The notes under the pieces: model-generated
Seen by the model: only the letters and a program-made list of their open reading frames with translations
The model's database searches: none
Told to the model about the DNA's origin: nothing
From: Helianthus annuus
Taxonomy: Eukaryota; Streptophyta; Magnoliopsida; Asterales; Asteraceae
Direction: 5' to 3'
DNA length: 64,000 nt
NCBI RefSeq assembly: GCF_002127325.2
Contig: NC_035449.2
Location: 142,654,414 to 142,718,413, forward strand
Translations under genes and position numbers: made by a program
Shown here: in pieces, positions 1 to 12,132 of the stretch
Layout: the number at the start of each line of letters is the position of its first letter
Position numbering within the stretch: position 1 is the first letter of the stretch

Positions 1-480
1 CTTTTAGGTTAAATATTATGACCAAAAAGGGGTTACCACAACTTACCCTGGCATAACCAAAATCAAGTCACTTGGAGCACCATTTTGAAGTAAGTTTTAC
101 ATCAATGGACTCGTGTCATCGTTCTGATCAAAAGCCCTAAGAAATCTGTTTGTAATTTGGAAAAAAGCACAACTCCGTTAAGTTTTTTTAAGGGGGACCA
201 TTGTAGGTAAAATAGGTGAAAGGTGGGACTGGTGGGGGGAATATTCTAAGGTGGGATTATTAATGGCCAATAAGGTCTAGGTGGGATTATTACAGGCTAA
301 TTCCCCTTTTATATAATATGTCATGGATATATATATATCAAAATTTATCATATTTCAACTTCATCGATAAAACGACATTTACTTAGCGTGTAAAACATTC
401 AAACGATATTTACACAAGTTTACCCAAACATTCAAAAGATGGTTATACAAGTTTTTTTTTAACAAAAACGACTAATATAA
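1..480. other. Unassigned AT-rich intergenic DNA
   Basis: No coding potential, terminal repeats or recognisable element. There is a short G-rich stretch near 190-330 with two loose copies of a GGTGGGATTATTA word, which looks like decayed repeat DNA, but I cannot classify it. Confidence 0.5.
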
Positions 481-2627
481 TAGCGGAAGCTTCATTGATT
501 TGTGTGTTCGGTCCTCATTCAAGCTTTGATCGCCGTCCAAAAAGACTTCATAGTTACCTGTAATCCAAAATGGTCATAAAGTTTAGTTATGGAAGTGTAT
601 AATTTAATAAAAACCAATCTGCAGCACAAAACAATTGAACTGAACAACTTTTGCTGAGTTTGTAACCCGTCACGTGCCACGACGGGAACTAACATCATTG
701 TCGCGTGATGCGACGGTGCTCGCGGGCCGCGACCACAAAACCTAGACCCTGTCGCGCGGCGCGAGGGTCCTGTTTCGACAGAAAGATTTGTTTTCAGACC
801 TGCATTGTTCCAGCCAAACTAGTTTTTACGAAAACAACCATAAGTTGTTCAATATTGATCCGATTTAAGTCACGTTTCTTCCTATGTTATCATAATTCGA
901 TCCTCTATAACATGGAGTCAAAACCCAACATCTGAATCAACAAAATTCTTAAATTTAAGCTCTCGGCTTATAATAATTTCAAGTTATTTTGACCCGTTAT
1001 GTTTTTAAACGTCAATTTAGTCAAAATAACTATCTATTCTACACTAACATCACAAACTCAGATGTTTACAGATACTAGGGCTTAACCATGAGGTTTATGC
1101 GCTCATTATCTTTGGTTGATCCATTCGACTACAACTTAGTCGAACATTATTGACATGAATTCCGTATACGGAATTATGCTTATTTTAGTCATACTCAATA
1201 CCTGAGTTTTGACTTGTATTACGCGTATCCGACTCTCGGTTAACGCTTATAATGAATATTAATTCATTATCCGGTCATCATCTCGAAGTCTCTATCGTGT
1301 AACCTTCCCGGTTTACATCAAGACATCGATTTGACCCGTTTAGCTTTCTTAGCGACATCCATCGCTCTATATCACCAAAGTTTCTTTACTTTGGTTATTT
1401 TGACCCGTTTGGTTTGTTAGCGAAATCCATCGCTTTCATACAACCAAACATGTATAATTTGAGTCATTTTGACCCGTTTGAACATTATAGTGGAATCCAC
1501 CACTTTTACCTTTTTACTTACCGCTATTCTCTAGTTATTCAGTTCGGTTAATACATACGGAAATCCTCTGTTTAGTAACAACCAAACTACATAACAATTC
1601 AATTATCATTCAAAGTAAATAAACATAAGATACTAGCGAAAATTTACGAAGCGCATAACCGCGTACCTTTAAAGCTTTCCTTTTAAACGGTTATCTGTTC
1701 AGCCTTGATTACTCGATGATCCGCCCAAATTATCTATATAATCCAATTCGATCATATCGCTTAGAACTCATGATTCAATATTCGACACATAATGCATTTA
1801 ACTACTCAATTAAGTGAATCTTTCATATTTATCAATATTTCAAGATCACTTAAGCATTTTGTCGAACATCTTGTGGGCGAAATTAGTATCCTAACATTAT
1901 CATGTTCATGTAATAATTTTAACCATGTTAAATCATCATATTCTAAATCATATGGCTCATATGCATAAAGAACATCTAGAATTGTATCATAACAATCAAA
2001 TAACATCAATAATCACAATGATTCAAGTATTCATCACAAAACCCATACAACACATGTATGAGAATTCTTTAATTCACTAGTTTATGTCACAAAATTATTA
2101 GTTTCTCATCTAGGGTTTGTTCCTAGACTTGTAATCATCTTAATTTAGTCATAGCATCAATCAATCCTTCAAGAATTTCATTCATGAGAATTCATAGCAA
2201 ATCAAAACTTCACCAAAGATCAAAATTATACATACCTTGTGATCCTCTAACTATAGTGATCACGAATTTAGCTTAGAATCGAGTTCAAATCAGTTTCTCT
2301 CTTTGATTTTTAGTGATATGTAGTGAATTTAGGGTTTATAGGAAGAACTCTGTTTCTCCTGGATGTTGGTCGATCAAGGGATTGCACACATACAATGTGT
2401 TTTAAACTTATCCATGTTTTAATAAAATGACTTTCAAGAAATGTCAATTTTAGTCCCTCTAGTTTTTAAGACATGTAAAATGGCTAGGATCCCTTGATTC
2501 CCATCTTTCTATTACATAATTTTAACTAGGTTAATTATTCCCAGTTTTATTTTTGCTAATTATTATCGATATAACTAATTATACATGTATACACACATAT
2601 ATAGTTTCATATTTTCGGGGTGTTACA
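481..2627 (-). mobile_element. Eroded LTR fragment, gypsy-like, minus orientation
   Basis: The right edge ends in CGGGGTGTTACA, so on the minus strand it opens TGTAACACCCCG, a normal LTR start. Content and order match the LTR at 50059-53403: a GCGGAAG word near the left edge, a CpG-rich palindromic segment (672-775), repeated 'gacccgttt...tagcga..ccatcg' words (1325-1500), and a 'gatcac(g/a)aattt' block shortly before the end. No polypurine tract follows 2627, so this is a solo or truncated LTR. The left limit is only approximate and I found no convincing target duplication. Confidence 0.5.
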
Positions 2628-2925
2628 AAATGTGAAGGGACGTGAAATCAGATCTTTATTTACCTTCTTTTTCATTGTTTGGTGGAGCTGTTCACCGGAA
2701 TTTTCCGACCGATCAATGGGCTTGTTAAGCTTAAGGTTGAATATCTGTGTGTGGAAACAAGGGAAAGAGAGATGTATTGTATTTGGTATTTATTTAGATT
2801 TAAGATTTTAATATTTTATTATTTTTAAATCTACCATAACCCTAGTCTACTTACTAATCAACAACTTGTTAGTAGCATCGAACAATGGAATGACTTCATT
2901 TCTAATTGTCACTTGATTTCAAATA
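2628..2925. other. Spacer between eroded LTR and MULE
   Basis: AT-rich sequence with only short chance reading frames. Nothing identifiable. Confidence 0.5.
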
Positions 2926-4207
2926 GAGTAAACTGCTATTTTGGTCCCTGTGGTTTGGGCAGTTTTGCCATTTTAGTCCAAATCTCAAACTTTTTAAATC
3001 TGGGTACCTGTGGTTTGCATTTTGTTGCCATTTTAGTCCAAAATTCAAAAACCCTCATTTTTTACTGCTCCAACATGCCTATTTTGTCTTTTGCGCAGGG
3101 GCATTTTGGTCATTTGAAATTATTATAATACATTAAATATCATCATCTTCTTCTTTAGACCAACTTCTTCTTCACAACAGACCATCATCTTCTCCACCCC
3201 CACTGCACCACCAGCATCCCCACCGCACCCCCACTGCACCACCACCATCCCTACCGCCGGCGGCACCTGCAACCACCCGTCACAACCTAACCACCTGCAA
3301 TGACCCGTCACACCCAGCGGCACCTTTCAGATCTACGGTGTGGGCTACAATCGGAGATGCTTTGTGATTTCTTGAGTCCTCACGGAGTGAAAACTACCAC
3401 AACAAACTCGAAAACACACCGGAAACATATGATTTTGCATCAAAACAACCGCATCTGATACAAAAACTGTCAAAAGATAAAACCCTAAAATCCTTCATCA
3501 GCTGCACACCCTTTCTCCCTCATCTGATCAGAACCCTCCGGTCGCCGGAGCAGCCCCTGGCCGTCGTTCCTGCCGTCGTGCAGAACCACCTCCACTATCT
3601 TCAACCTCCAGTAGCCTAACATCATCATTGACCTGTTATCCAACAGAACACCGAAATCAATCTTCAGAAAAAATGAAAAAGGACGAGGGAAACAGAGAGA
3701 AGTGTTACCGGTAAAATAACTCGTCGGACCAAAAACCGTGCCGCCGTCGCCGGCGTGGCTCCGCTGTCTCCCCTGCTCCGGTCTCTCTCTCATCGCCGTC
3801 ACTCTCTTTCTTCGTCGTCACTCTCTCTCTCTCTCCGTTTCTTCGTCGTGCCACCACCAGACGGTGGTGGCGGTGGTTGGCCGATACACAGATCAAAGGG
3901 AGGTGTGGTTTAGGGGGTTTGGATGTGTGGTGAGGTACCAGAAAGTGAGAGAGGGTGTGTAAAGGAGGGTATTTATTTGGGGTTTTTTAATTAAGAAAAT
4001 GTTTTAATGAAATGTACTTGGACAAATATACCCCTGCACAAAAAGACAAAAAAAGCATGTTGGAACAGTAAAAAATGAGAGTTTTTGAGATTTGGACTAA
4101 AATGACAACAAAATGCAAACCACAGGAACCCAAATTTAAAAAGTTTAAGATTTAGACTAAAATGGCAAAACTGCCCAAACCACGGGGACCAAAATGATTG
4201 TTTACTC
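2926..4207. mobile_element. Non-autonomous Mutator-like element with long TIRs
   Basis: Long terminal inverted repeats of roughly 190 bp begin GAGTAAAC and carry the familiar 'ttggtccctgtggtttgggcag' type of text; the right arm (about 4013-4207) is its diverged reverse complement. Flanking 9-mers TTTCAAATA (2917-2925) and TTTCAGAAA (4208-4216) match at 7 of 9 positions, as expected for an old 9-bp MULE duplication. The 3140-3960 interior is much more GC-rich than its surroundings, with CCG/CTC-rich text resembling the 5' end of a plant gene, so a Pack-MULE carrying captured host DNA is possible. No transposase is present. Confidence 0.75.
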
Positions 4208-4346
4208 TTTCAGAAATAAACTACAAAATAGACAATGGAAAAAATAATAAAAGTTAATCAAGTTTTATTTATTTTCTTGAGTTTTGATTACATTATTATT
4301 GTTTTATTTTATTTTTATTATGCATATTTATTAGATTAGTTATATT

Positions 4347-4584
4347 GGGAGAAGATCATGTGAGAACCACCTCTTATTGTGAGAACCGCGAGAACCAATG
4401 TGAACACACCAAAAAATGCCTAAAAATAGCTAAAAATCACACAAAAAAAATTTAGGTTTTTTTAGGTTTTTTAGCTATTTTAGGTTTTTTTAGGTTTTTT
4501 AGCTATTTTAGGTTGTGTTCACATTAGCTATTTTAGGTTGTGTTCACATTGGTTCTCAAGGTTCTTACAATAAGGGTGGTTCCC
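4347..4584. mobile_element. MULE-type MITE with 10-bp TSD
   Basis: A foldback element whose ends read GGGA...accacc and, reversed, GGGAACCACC, with further inverted matches (GAGAACCAATGTGAACAC) inside. It is flanked by perfect 10-bp repeats TAGTTATATT at 4337-4346 and 4585-4594. The centre is a simple 'tttaggttttttagctatt' repeat. The TSD length suggests a Mutator origin. Confidence 0.75.
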
Positions 4585-4594
4585 TAGTTATATT

Positions 4595-5267
4595 ATATAA
4601 TTTATATATTTTTTTTATATATTATAACGTAATAATCCGGGTTTCAGATCAAGTTGAACCGGTTCGACCTTTTACCACGTATCCGGTCGAAAACATTGCT
4701 TGGTAGTTTGATTTGCAGGGTTTCCACATGCAATGACTTCCGCACAAGGTAATACGAAAGCTTATTTCTTGTCCTTCCTTATTCCCAATTAATATTTGTG
4801 TATAAAGTTTTATGCTTTATGATCTGGGTATTTGTAATTTAGGGTTCTTGAAGCCATTACATAATTTTTGGTACCTGTTTGACCGCCGTTACTTTTGGCA
4901 ACCTCAGACGCACTCAAATCAAGCCACCTGCTGACCCATTGTGAACCATTGTCAAAGGTACCCAACCTACTGGACTTTGTGTGATTATGTGTGTGTGTTT
5001 TGAGTATGTTTATATGAATGTTTCCGTTGATTTGTTTTGCAGGACGCCAGATATTTGTTCGGTTTACGTTGATGGAGAGCTCGTGCTGTTCTCTTCCTTC
5101 ACCGCATCCCATCGGTTACGATGTACGTTTCCTTATCGTGTTTGGTTGACTGATTGTTTAGCCCTGAATTCATGATTTAACAGTTGCAGTCATGCCTCTT
5201 ATATATTTATCATGAGAATTTTATGATTTATCTCGTATCAAATGATCAATTCCTTGAATACCCCTCT
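4595..5267 (+). other. Possible exon-like fragments, unassigned
   Basis: Several stretches look spliced: 'ttgatttgcag|GG' near 4719, an ATG-containing segment to 'CAAG|gtaata' near 4750, and 'ttttgcag|GACGCC' near 5041 to 'CGAT|gtacg' near 5122. The pieces are less AT-rich than their surroundings. I do not recognise the short peptides, and the signals are weak enough to be chance. This could be a decayed gene or captured host DNA. Confidence 0.2.
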
Positions 5268-5590
5268 CATAGTTGTTCATAGCGAATAGCGACAAGGGGC
5301 CTATATGCTACATAGCGAATAGCGACCGCAATTTTATAAATAGCGATACACTAGAAAAAGAATTTTGAAATTTTTTATATGTATACTATATCAAAATACC
5401 TTGGTATATATGCTATTTTACATATATATTTAACAAAAACCTATAAATCCAGCTATTTTATAGTTATATCTAATTGCTATTTACATAAAAAAAACCTAAC
5501 TGACGCTATTCACGCTATTGGTTGCTATGACCCAGATAGCGACACTTGGTCGCCTTGCTACATAGCGCGCTATAGCCGCTATTATTAAAG
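5268..5590. mobile_element. Probable hAT-like MITE with TAGCGA words
   Basis: The left end reads CATAGTTGTTCATAGCGAATAGCGAC and the right part holds the inverted counterpart (GGTCGCCTTGCTACATAGCG...). Ends and vocabulary match the hAT-type MITE at 7828-10821. The right terminus is degraded and no target duplication is clear. Confidence 0.45.
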
Positions 5591-6060
5591 CATTAACAAG
5601 TGAATTGCATTACTAGAACTTATCATGAGGTGCTATTTAGTGGGTTGCTTTGATGGTCAAAAGAGGTGGTGAAAACATCAACAAGACACCTCTCTTGTAG
5701 ACTTAGAATTCACTATAGAGCGGCCTATTAGTCTATCAGTATATCTTTAAGGCACATGCTCAAATGCTTCTAGTTATAGTGAAATTTTAGTTATGTGGTT
5801 TGAAAATTTTGACTGCTTTGACTGTGAACCCAAATTTTGGCATCTTGGCCATGACTTTTCACAAATAAATTAGTTAGTGGTAACGCAAAGGCATTTTTGT
5901 CCCAATTGGTTTCTTCAATACGGAAACTGGTTATCAAACTAGTTTATACATATAAAACTTGGCTCATAATGTTACTTATTTATGAACAAGGCGGGAATAA
6001 AAAAGATGCATTTGTGATATGAAGTTTCTAATAACCGGTATAAAACATGTAGATTTGTGC
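5591..6060. other. Intergenic spacer
   Basis: AT-rich, no credible reading frame, no inverted or direct repeat that I could see. Confidence 0.5.
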
Positions 6061-6556
6061 CATAGTTATCAAACAAGCTAGGCGTACTCAAGGCGCATAG
6101 GCCTCTCCTGGGGCCTAGGACAAGGCGCATAAAAAGCGAGGGCCTAAGAAAAAAAACGAGGCCTTGACTTGGATGAAAAAAATATATATTATGTATTAGA
6201 ATAATACTATTCTTCGAATAAAATAAACAAAAACTATTATACAACATGTAATATCGTCTAATTAGCACCAAACGTCTTAAAATAGTGAAGATATAAATGC
6301 AATTACAAAACCTTGAAAGCTCTAAAGTTCTAAACTGGATCAGAAATCTGGATGAAAGTTGCTTCGATCGGCATTGTGGAAGCTTATATTGTGGAGAAGA
6401 TCAATAATTTTGTATTAAATAATAAGAGAGAGAATAAATCGGTATTTAGTGCGCCTTGAGAGCTGAAGCGAGCGCCTAAGGACTAAAAACGCAATTAGTG
6501 GGCCTCGCCTGGAAAATGCGCTTAGGCGCATGAAGCGAGGGCTTTTAATAACTATG
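6061..6556. mobile_element. hAT-type MITE (AGGCGC-rich foldback)
   Basis: Termini are CATAGTTAT and its complement ATAACTATG, followed inward by inverted GCGCCTAGG/AAGGCGCA words. Flanking 8-mers ATTTGTGC (6053-6060) and ATATGTGC (6557-6564) match at 7 of 8, typical for hAT. No transposase, so it is non-autonomous. Confidence 0.7.
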
Positions 6557-7416
6557 ATATGTGCTTCATGTGCGTGATGTTAATAGTTTTCACATTAGAG
6601 CACTTAAAATGTGAAGACTTAATTAGACAAGATCAATCCATCTATGTTGCCTTTCAAAAGCAAAGTGATATGTAAAAGAATGAGTAACAATTTTAATTAA
6701 ATGCCTTTCAAAAGCAAATTGGTTCATCCAGATGACAATTACGCTAACAAGAAAAACCGAAGACAAATGACTAATGGCTAATTTCACCTATTGCCATCAT
6801 TATGAGTTTGACATTCTAACATGATTTTAGTTATGCAAATCTAAGAATTTGGCGATGAATCTAATGTGGCAACATCTGAATTGGGTATGTGTTTCATAAA
6901 TTTGAACATGTGTGATAATTTTCATGAATTTTATATATGAAAGTCAGGAAACTTGGCCAAGATGTATCCATATGATTTTGATTACAAGGACAAAAGATGA
7001 GTTTAAACTTCACTACGACATTGATAACGTGAAGAAGATGAAAAATAACTTGAAGTATTCGATCTTGTAAGATTGATTTTGGAAAAAAAAAAAAAAAGTC
7101 TTTCGTATTTGTTGGTCTGTCAATTATTTAAGCTATCATTCGTTTTTACCTCGTATTTGTTGGTCTATCAATTATTTAAGCTATCATTCGTTTTTACGAG
7201 TTGCAACCAAAACTGTTGAGAGGTTTATTTTAATGAAACTTGTGAAGTCGGATTTGCGCAATCGGATCAGTGATAATTTTATGAATGATTATTGCATTTG
7301 TTTTTAAAAGAATTACTTTACAATGTTTGAAAATGATGTACTGTTTACAAAATATGAAAACTCGTAGAGAACAGTTATAAAATGTCTTTTTTATTTGTTT
7401 CAAATATTTTAACTGA
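6557..7416. other. Intergenic spacer
   Basis: No gene seen. It contains a poly(A) run near 7083-7097 and the 48-bp tandem duplication listed separately. Confidence 0.5.
7103..7197. repeat. 48-bp tandem duplication
   Basis: Two adjacent copies, beginning at 7103 and 7151, differ at only two or three positions. A recent local duplication in non-coding DNA. Confidence 0.85.
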
Positions 7417-7803
7417 GGGCATGTTTGGCTAAGCTTATTAGAGTTAAAAAGGACTTTTGGGAAAAGGACTTTTTGAAAAGGAGTTTTTAAAAAAAGTGTT
7501 TGGATTAGCTTATGGGGTGAGAAAAGCCAATAAGTCAATAAGTTGTTTTTTAAAAAGTGTTTGGCTTAGCTTATTGATGTAAAATGACTAAAATAAGGGG
7601 TATATTGGTAATTTGTTGTTTGAAAAGCTATAAGCTGATCAAGAAGTCACAATCTCTTAACTTTTCAAAAACTTCATTTCCGTCGTATCAAAAAGTCATT
7701 TTAAAAAGCACTTTTCTATTTGCCAAACACTATAAACTCCTTATTGGCTTTTTGATAAGTCAATAAGCCAATAAGTTGGTTTGAAAAGCTTAGCCAAACA
7801 TGC
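7417..7803. mobile_element. MITE with GGGCATGTTTGGCTAAGCTT ends
   Basis: The left end GGGCATGTTTGGCTAAGCTT is answered by the inverted AAGCTTAGCCAAACATGC at the right. The flanks ACTGA (7412-7416 and 7804-7808) form a possible short target duplication. The interior is a long foldback of AAGTC/AAAAGC words. Ends of this type are common in hAT-related plant MITEs; the superfamily is not certain. Confidence 0.65.
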
Positions 7804-7871
7804 ACTGAATTTCGGTGACCCCACCCTCATAGTTGTCAATAACACTTGCTATAGCGTGCCACGTAGCGATG

Positions 7872-8335
7872 TGAGAGTCCAGGATCCGGCGAGTTTGACG
7901 GAGCTTCGGTCCCGAGATAACCGGTTCGGTGATAAGAAATGAGTAGAAGTAGAGAACGACACCGAACAAGTCACTTATAATCTGGTTTCTATTAATATAT
8001 GAAAGTTACATACCCGTGAAACCAGTTGGACAACATCTCCACTCAGGGAACCAAAAGCTTGTCCAACACAAGACCCAACACCTCTATATATAGGCATTGT
8101 GCCTTCGTACGAACCCACATAGGGTGCCTTCGTACGAAGCGCTTCAAGTCTTGTGCATCAGTTACGAACTAGCTAAGCAGTCCGTTCGTACGAAGGGACT
8201 CCCTTTGTACAAAGGGGCTGTTACATCACAACACCTTTGATTCGTAACGGATTTCGCTCTATTCTATACAATATTCAACACACGCTCTATCTAGCCTATT
8301 CACACAGTGGCAGACATACAAAATATGCACCAACA
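7872..8335 (-). repeat. Left (3') LTR of copia-like element
   Basis: 464 bp, TGAGAG...CAACA on the plus strand. A minus-strand TATA box (TATATATAG) ends near 8085-8092. Just upstream of it, at 8104-8215, are three copies of TTCGTACGAA and one CCTTTGTACAAAGG. Confidence 0.85.
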
Positions 8336-9420
8336 GATTCCCCCTTGGTTGTCACTGTCGAATCATCACATTGAAAACCTTGAGCCGTGTTTGAATATTC
8401 TGCAACTTCAAATATTCTGCAACTCCAATCAGGCATCTTCAAATCTTCAATAGATTCCCCCTTGATTGATTATCCGGGTTTGCTTTGACAGTGTTATGCA
8501 CAAATTCCCCCCCTGAAATGAATCTTCAGGTCTTTGTTTGCACAGTTCACGACTCCTCCTCTGATTTGCTAAACTGCAATCTTCACGAACAATCACCAAC
8601 TTGAAACTAATCAATGCAGCTTCTCTGTTTCAACCTTAACCACATCTGTATTCGGTTTTTGATATATCATTCCAGCACCAACGATCTCGCATTCCGCCTG
8701 CTTGATCTGTTTATTGTACAAAAACCCAACCGGCAATTGATAGAAACTTCAAACACCCCACTGGTTAACTTCAAATCTGTGATTACCCATGAAAATCTGA
8801 AATCCTCGTTTTCCATGATCAACGTTAAGCACCTTCAAGAATGATAAATCCGTGAAAATGATAATTTCCACAATCAGCAAATCTTCAACGGATAACGAAT
8901 TATCTGGTAACGTATACTGATCTCCGAAGCATTCGTCCACAATCAGATTCACCCTCTCGGACAATCTAGATCTCAGAAGCATTCATCCACAATCAGATTC
9001 ACATTCTCGGACAATTCTGAAGTCTGAACCACCCGAATACTGTTGCAGCGTCACGAATTTCAAAAATGCTGGAATTTCATCTGAAATTTTTATTCCCCCT
9101 CATTTTTGCAAATTCTGACGTCTGAAGTTTTTGTTCCCCCTCATTTTTGCAAATTCTGACGTCTCATCACTGAATTTCCCCTCAAACTTAGCAATTCAGT
9201 CTTATGTCATCTCTGAAAAACTTGACTATACTGAGAATATGACAATCTCTGCCCCGAATGTCAGTTTTTCATCTATGCGGATTTAACGTTACGGCCCAAA
9301 AAAATTGTCAGATAACCCGAATGATAAACATTATGCACCAGTATCATGACTACCCTCCTAAATTCTACAATCCGTGATCGCATCATCAAATATGTTGGCT
9401 AAGATTCCGGACGAAATGAC

Positions 9421-9625
9421 AATTATGTACCAAGTGCCCCTTCGTACGAAGCTAGAATTCTCCCTTTGTACGAAGCTGTGAAATTTAACAGTTTAGTCCT
9501 CATGCCTGTTCGTACGAACCCGGATGTGCCTTCGTACGAACCCAGGAATGTCCCTTCGTACGAACCCATGAGTAGATTCGTACCAGCTTGTGTAACAGTT
9601 GTAACGTCCCTTCGTACGAAGCTGC
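9421..9625. repeat. Internal TTCGTACGAA palindrome cluster
   Basis: Four exact or one-off copies of the 10-bp palindrome found in the LTRs of the same element, here in its interior, embedded in related CCTTCGTACGAAGC and GTTCGTACGAAC contexts. Confidence 0.75.
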
Positions 9626-9882
9626 GCTGATTTCTCAAGAACAATTCCAACCACATCTTTCGATCGAGAATCTTTATTTCTTTGAATTTCATGATGAAAC
9701 TTCACAGGATTGTGCGAAAATCAATTCCGAACATAATGATGTCTTCAATTTCAAATTCCATCCGTGAATTGACCTTCAATTTGATGTTTTTCTGATATTT
9801 TATGTCAAAACTCACTACACATCCAAAATTAATGAGCGTACGTGATTCAATCAACTGTTAGATCGATTGAATCGGTACCGTA

Positions 9883-9894
9883 GCTCTGATACCA
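9883..9894 (-). other. Primer-binding site, initiator-Met tRNA
   Basis: GCTCTGATACCA on the plus strand, complement of TGGTATCAGAGC, two bases inside the 5' LTR. It fixes the minus orientation of the element. Confidence 0.85.
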
Positions 9895-9896
9895 AT

Positions 9897-10341
9897 TGAG
9901 AGTCCAGGATCCGGCGAGTTTGACAGAGCTTTGGTCCCGAGATAACCGGTTCGGTGATAAGAAATGAGTAGAAGTAGAGAACGACACCGAACAAGTCACT
10001 TATAATCTGGTTTCTATTAATATATGAAAGTTACATACCCGTGAAATCAGTTGGACAACATTTCCCCTCAGGGAACCAAAAGCTTGTCCAACACAAGTCC
10101 CAACACCTCTATATATAGGCATTGTGCCTTCGTACGAACCCACATAGGGTGCCTTCGTACGAAGCGCTTCAAGTCTTGTGCATCAGTTACGAACCAGCTA
10201 AGCAGTCTGTTCATACGAAGGGGCTGTTACATCACAGCACCTTTGATTCGTAACGAATTTCACTCTATTCTATACAATATTCAACACACGCTCTATCTAG
10301 CCTATTCGCACAGTGGCAGACATACAAAATATGCACCAACA
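9897..10341 (-). repeat. Right (5') LTR of copia-like element
   Basis: 445 bp. It lacks the 19-bp segment around 8195-8213 of the other LTR. The minus-strand TATA box is at 10110-10117. Confidence 0.85.
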
Positions 10342-10985
10342 CGATGCATCCATATGGCACTATAAGGTGTTTAGCGACAAATAGCGACCTTTTCTATAAT
10401 TAGTTTTTTTTTTGTTTTACGATTTATTAACACGTAAAATAGAATTGTTATTGAATGCTTTATGATTACAATGATAGGCTCCATAATCTATATATAAAGT
10501 AGGATATTACAAAATGATAGGCTCTATAATCTATATATAGAGTAGGATATTACAATTCAATACTCTATACAATGACTAGAGTAAAATAACAATCCTAACT
10601 TAATTAGTATATACTAATACGATTGAAAAACAAAAGCGTATTTAGATAAAATATACATGTAAAAATAGCATATTTTGATAAAATATACATGTAATGTATT
10701 TCACAAATTTTCTACTACTTTATCGCTAAACATGAAATAACGGGCGCCATTTCGTCGTTATTGCTACGTAGCATATAGGTAGCTTGTCGTTATTTGCCAC
10801 TATTCACTATTGACAACTATGCACACCCTGAATCTACAAATTGAGTTGAGAGATATCCTAATACTGCAATTACATGCACACACCATGCCACATTTATCAC
10901 ATGTGAAGTCACATGTATTCTAAACATTCTTTTATGCTTCGCCTCGTTTAGGGGTATGATCGTAAATGTTCATTAATTTTTGGCC

Positions 10986-11118
10986 CTCACGTCACGTCTC
11001 ATTTCCCCTATAAGTATCTAATATTTATGCTTCGCCTCGTTGCCAGTCACTACTGTCTCAACTACTCCATTCACAACTCCACTCTCAACGACGTGTGTTT
11101 GCTTGTTCGCGATTGCAG
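10986..11118 (+). promoter_or_regulatory. Probable promoter and 5' UTR exon of the F-box gene
   Basis: Tandem ACGT-core motifs (CACGTCACGT, about 10988-10997) precede a TATAAG box at 11009-11014. The following CT-rich leader ends in TTGCAG|GTATAT at 11118/11119, a good plant splice donor. The only downstream gene is the F-box frame at 14184, whose ATG lies just after an acceptor-like GTGTAG at 14161-14164. Assigning this promoter to that gene is inference. Confidence 0.4.
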
Positions 11119-11591
11119 GTATATTTTTTATGACTTCTCTTTGATTGTTGAGTAATTATCCTTAGATTCTTATTAAAAAAAAAATATTTTTCTTTCATTT
11201 TTTAGATTTGGGGTTACAAAGGTAATTAATTGTACAGATCTGATCATTTTTCCCCAATCGGATGATTTTGCCTAAATTTGATTTGACTTTGTCTGATCTG
11301 AGTTTCTGCTCTTAATCGATTCAGTGCGATCTAATCGATTTTATTTGCTGTATTTGCACTTTAAATATGGCAAATCTGCAATTTAGTTTGCAAAACAAGA
11401 GGAAAAAATGTCCTATTTTTTATGTTGATTTGCAAAACATGTTTTTAGGAAGATAATTACAATCACATATATACAAATTTAACACTCACCCTCAAGGTGG
11501 TTTGAGGGAAGATTTTTAGATTGATATATCATTTCTATAATCGGACACTTGGCAATATCCGCCTAAAATATTACTGCTGGACACTTGGCAG

Positions 11592-12132
11592 CTTGGTTTA
11601 AAAAAGCACGCCTAGGCGCAAAGTGCAACAAGGCTCAAGCCCATGCACTTTTAGTAGCATAAGGCGCGCCTTTTTTTCTTTTTCAAAAAGCGCACCATAG
11701 GCGTGATTTCTTGGCAAAAAATTGACCTTGAGGCGCGCGCCTCATTTATTTTCCATATTTATGTGCAACAGGTTGTTGTATTGCATGCCTTTCATTGTAC
11801 ATCTATTTCTTTTTTTTTTTTGAATGGCTAAACTTGCACTCCATGGGGATTGAACCCCTGACCCCTCCTATCCTAAACTCTATATAACTCACCAACATCA
11901 CTAGGCTATTCCCAAGTGGATTGTACATGTATTTAATTTCCATATTAAAACATATACAAACCTTGTCTCTAAATATTGGGTAAATGATGCTAGAAGCCTA
12001 TAGGAAATATATAAAATAATTATATGATTATTTGCGCCTCGGGTACGAAAAGTTGTGCGCTTGGCGCTTCGGCTTTGTGCCTCGGTTCCAGACCTTGTTG
12101 CTTTTGTGCGCCTTTTGCTTTTTAAAACCAAG
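11592..12132. mobile_element. GGCGC-rich foldback MITE, hAT-like
   Basis: Ends are CTTGGTTTAAAAAAGC and the inverted GCTTTTTAAAACCAAG, with inverted GGCGC words inside, as in the MITE at 6061-6556. The target duplication is unclear. Confidence 0.5.

Larger units (their letters stand above)
7872..10341 (-). mobile_element. Short non-autonomous copia-like LTR retrotransposon
   Basis: Two LTRs (7872-8335 and 9897-10341) flank a 1.56 kb interior, with a perfect CGATG target duplication at 7867-7871 and 10342-10346. Beside the right LTR lies the complement of TGGTATCAGAGC (initiator-Met tRNA primer site), so the element reads on the minus strand. Beside the left LTR is the complement of an AAGGGGGAATC polypurine tract. 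On the sense strand the LTR opens TGTTGGTGC, typical of Ty1/copia. I find no gag, protease, integrase or RT, so it must depend on a partner. The LTRs differ by roughly 14 substitutions and a 19-bp indel. Confidence 0.85.
7828..10821. mobile_element. hAT-type MITE split by a copia-like element
   Basis: Outer ends are CATAGTTGTCAATA and the complementary TATTGACAACTATG. Flanking octamers CCCACCCT (7820-7827) and CACACCCT (10822-10829) match at 7 of 8, fitting hAT. Only about 520 bp belong to the MITE itself (7828-7871 and 10347-10821); the rest is the nested element at 7872-10341, whose CGATG duplication lies inside the MITE. Confidence 0.7.

Noticed and set aside
3485..3962. Arg-rich and Ser/Leu-rich frames in the MULE core
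   Set aside because: Short, overlapping on both strands and without a recognisable domain; more likely captured UTR-like sequence.
9883..9894. Short matches to the initiator tRNA (also at 33727, 44249, 55058)
   Set aside because: Only 12-13 bases adjoining LTRs; these are primer-binding sites, not tRNA genes.
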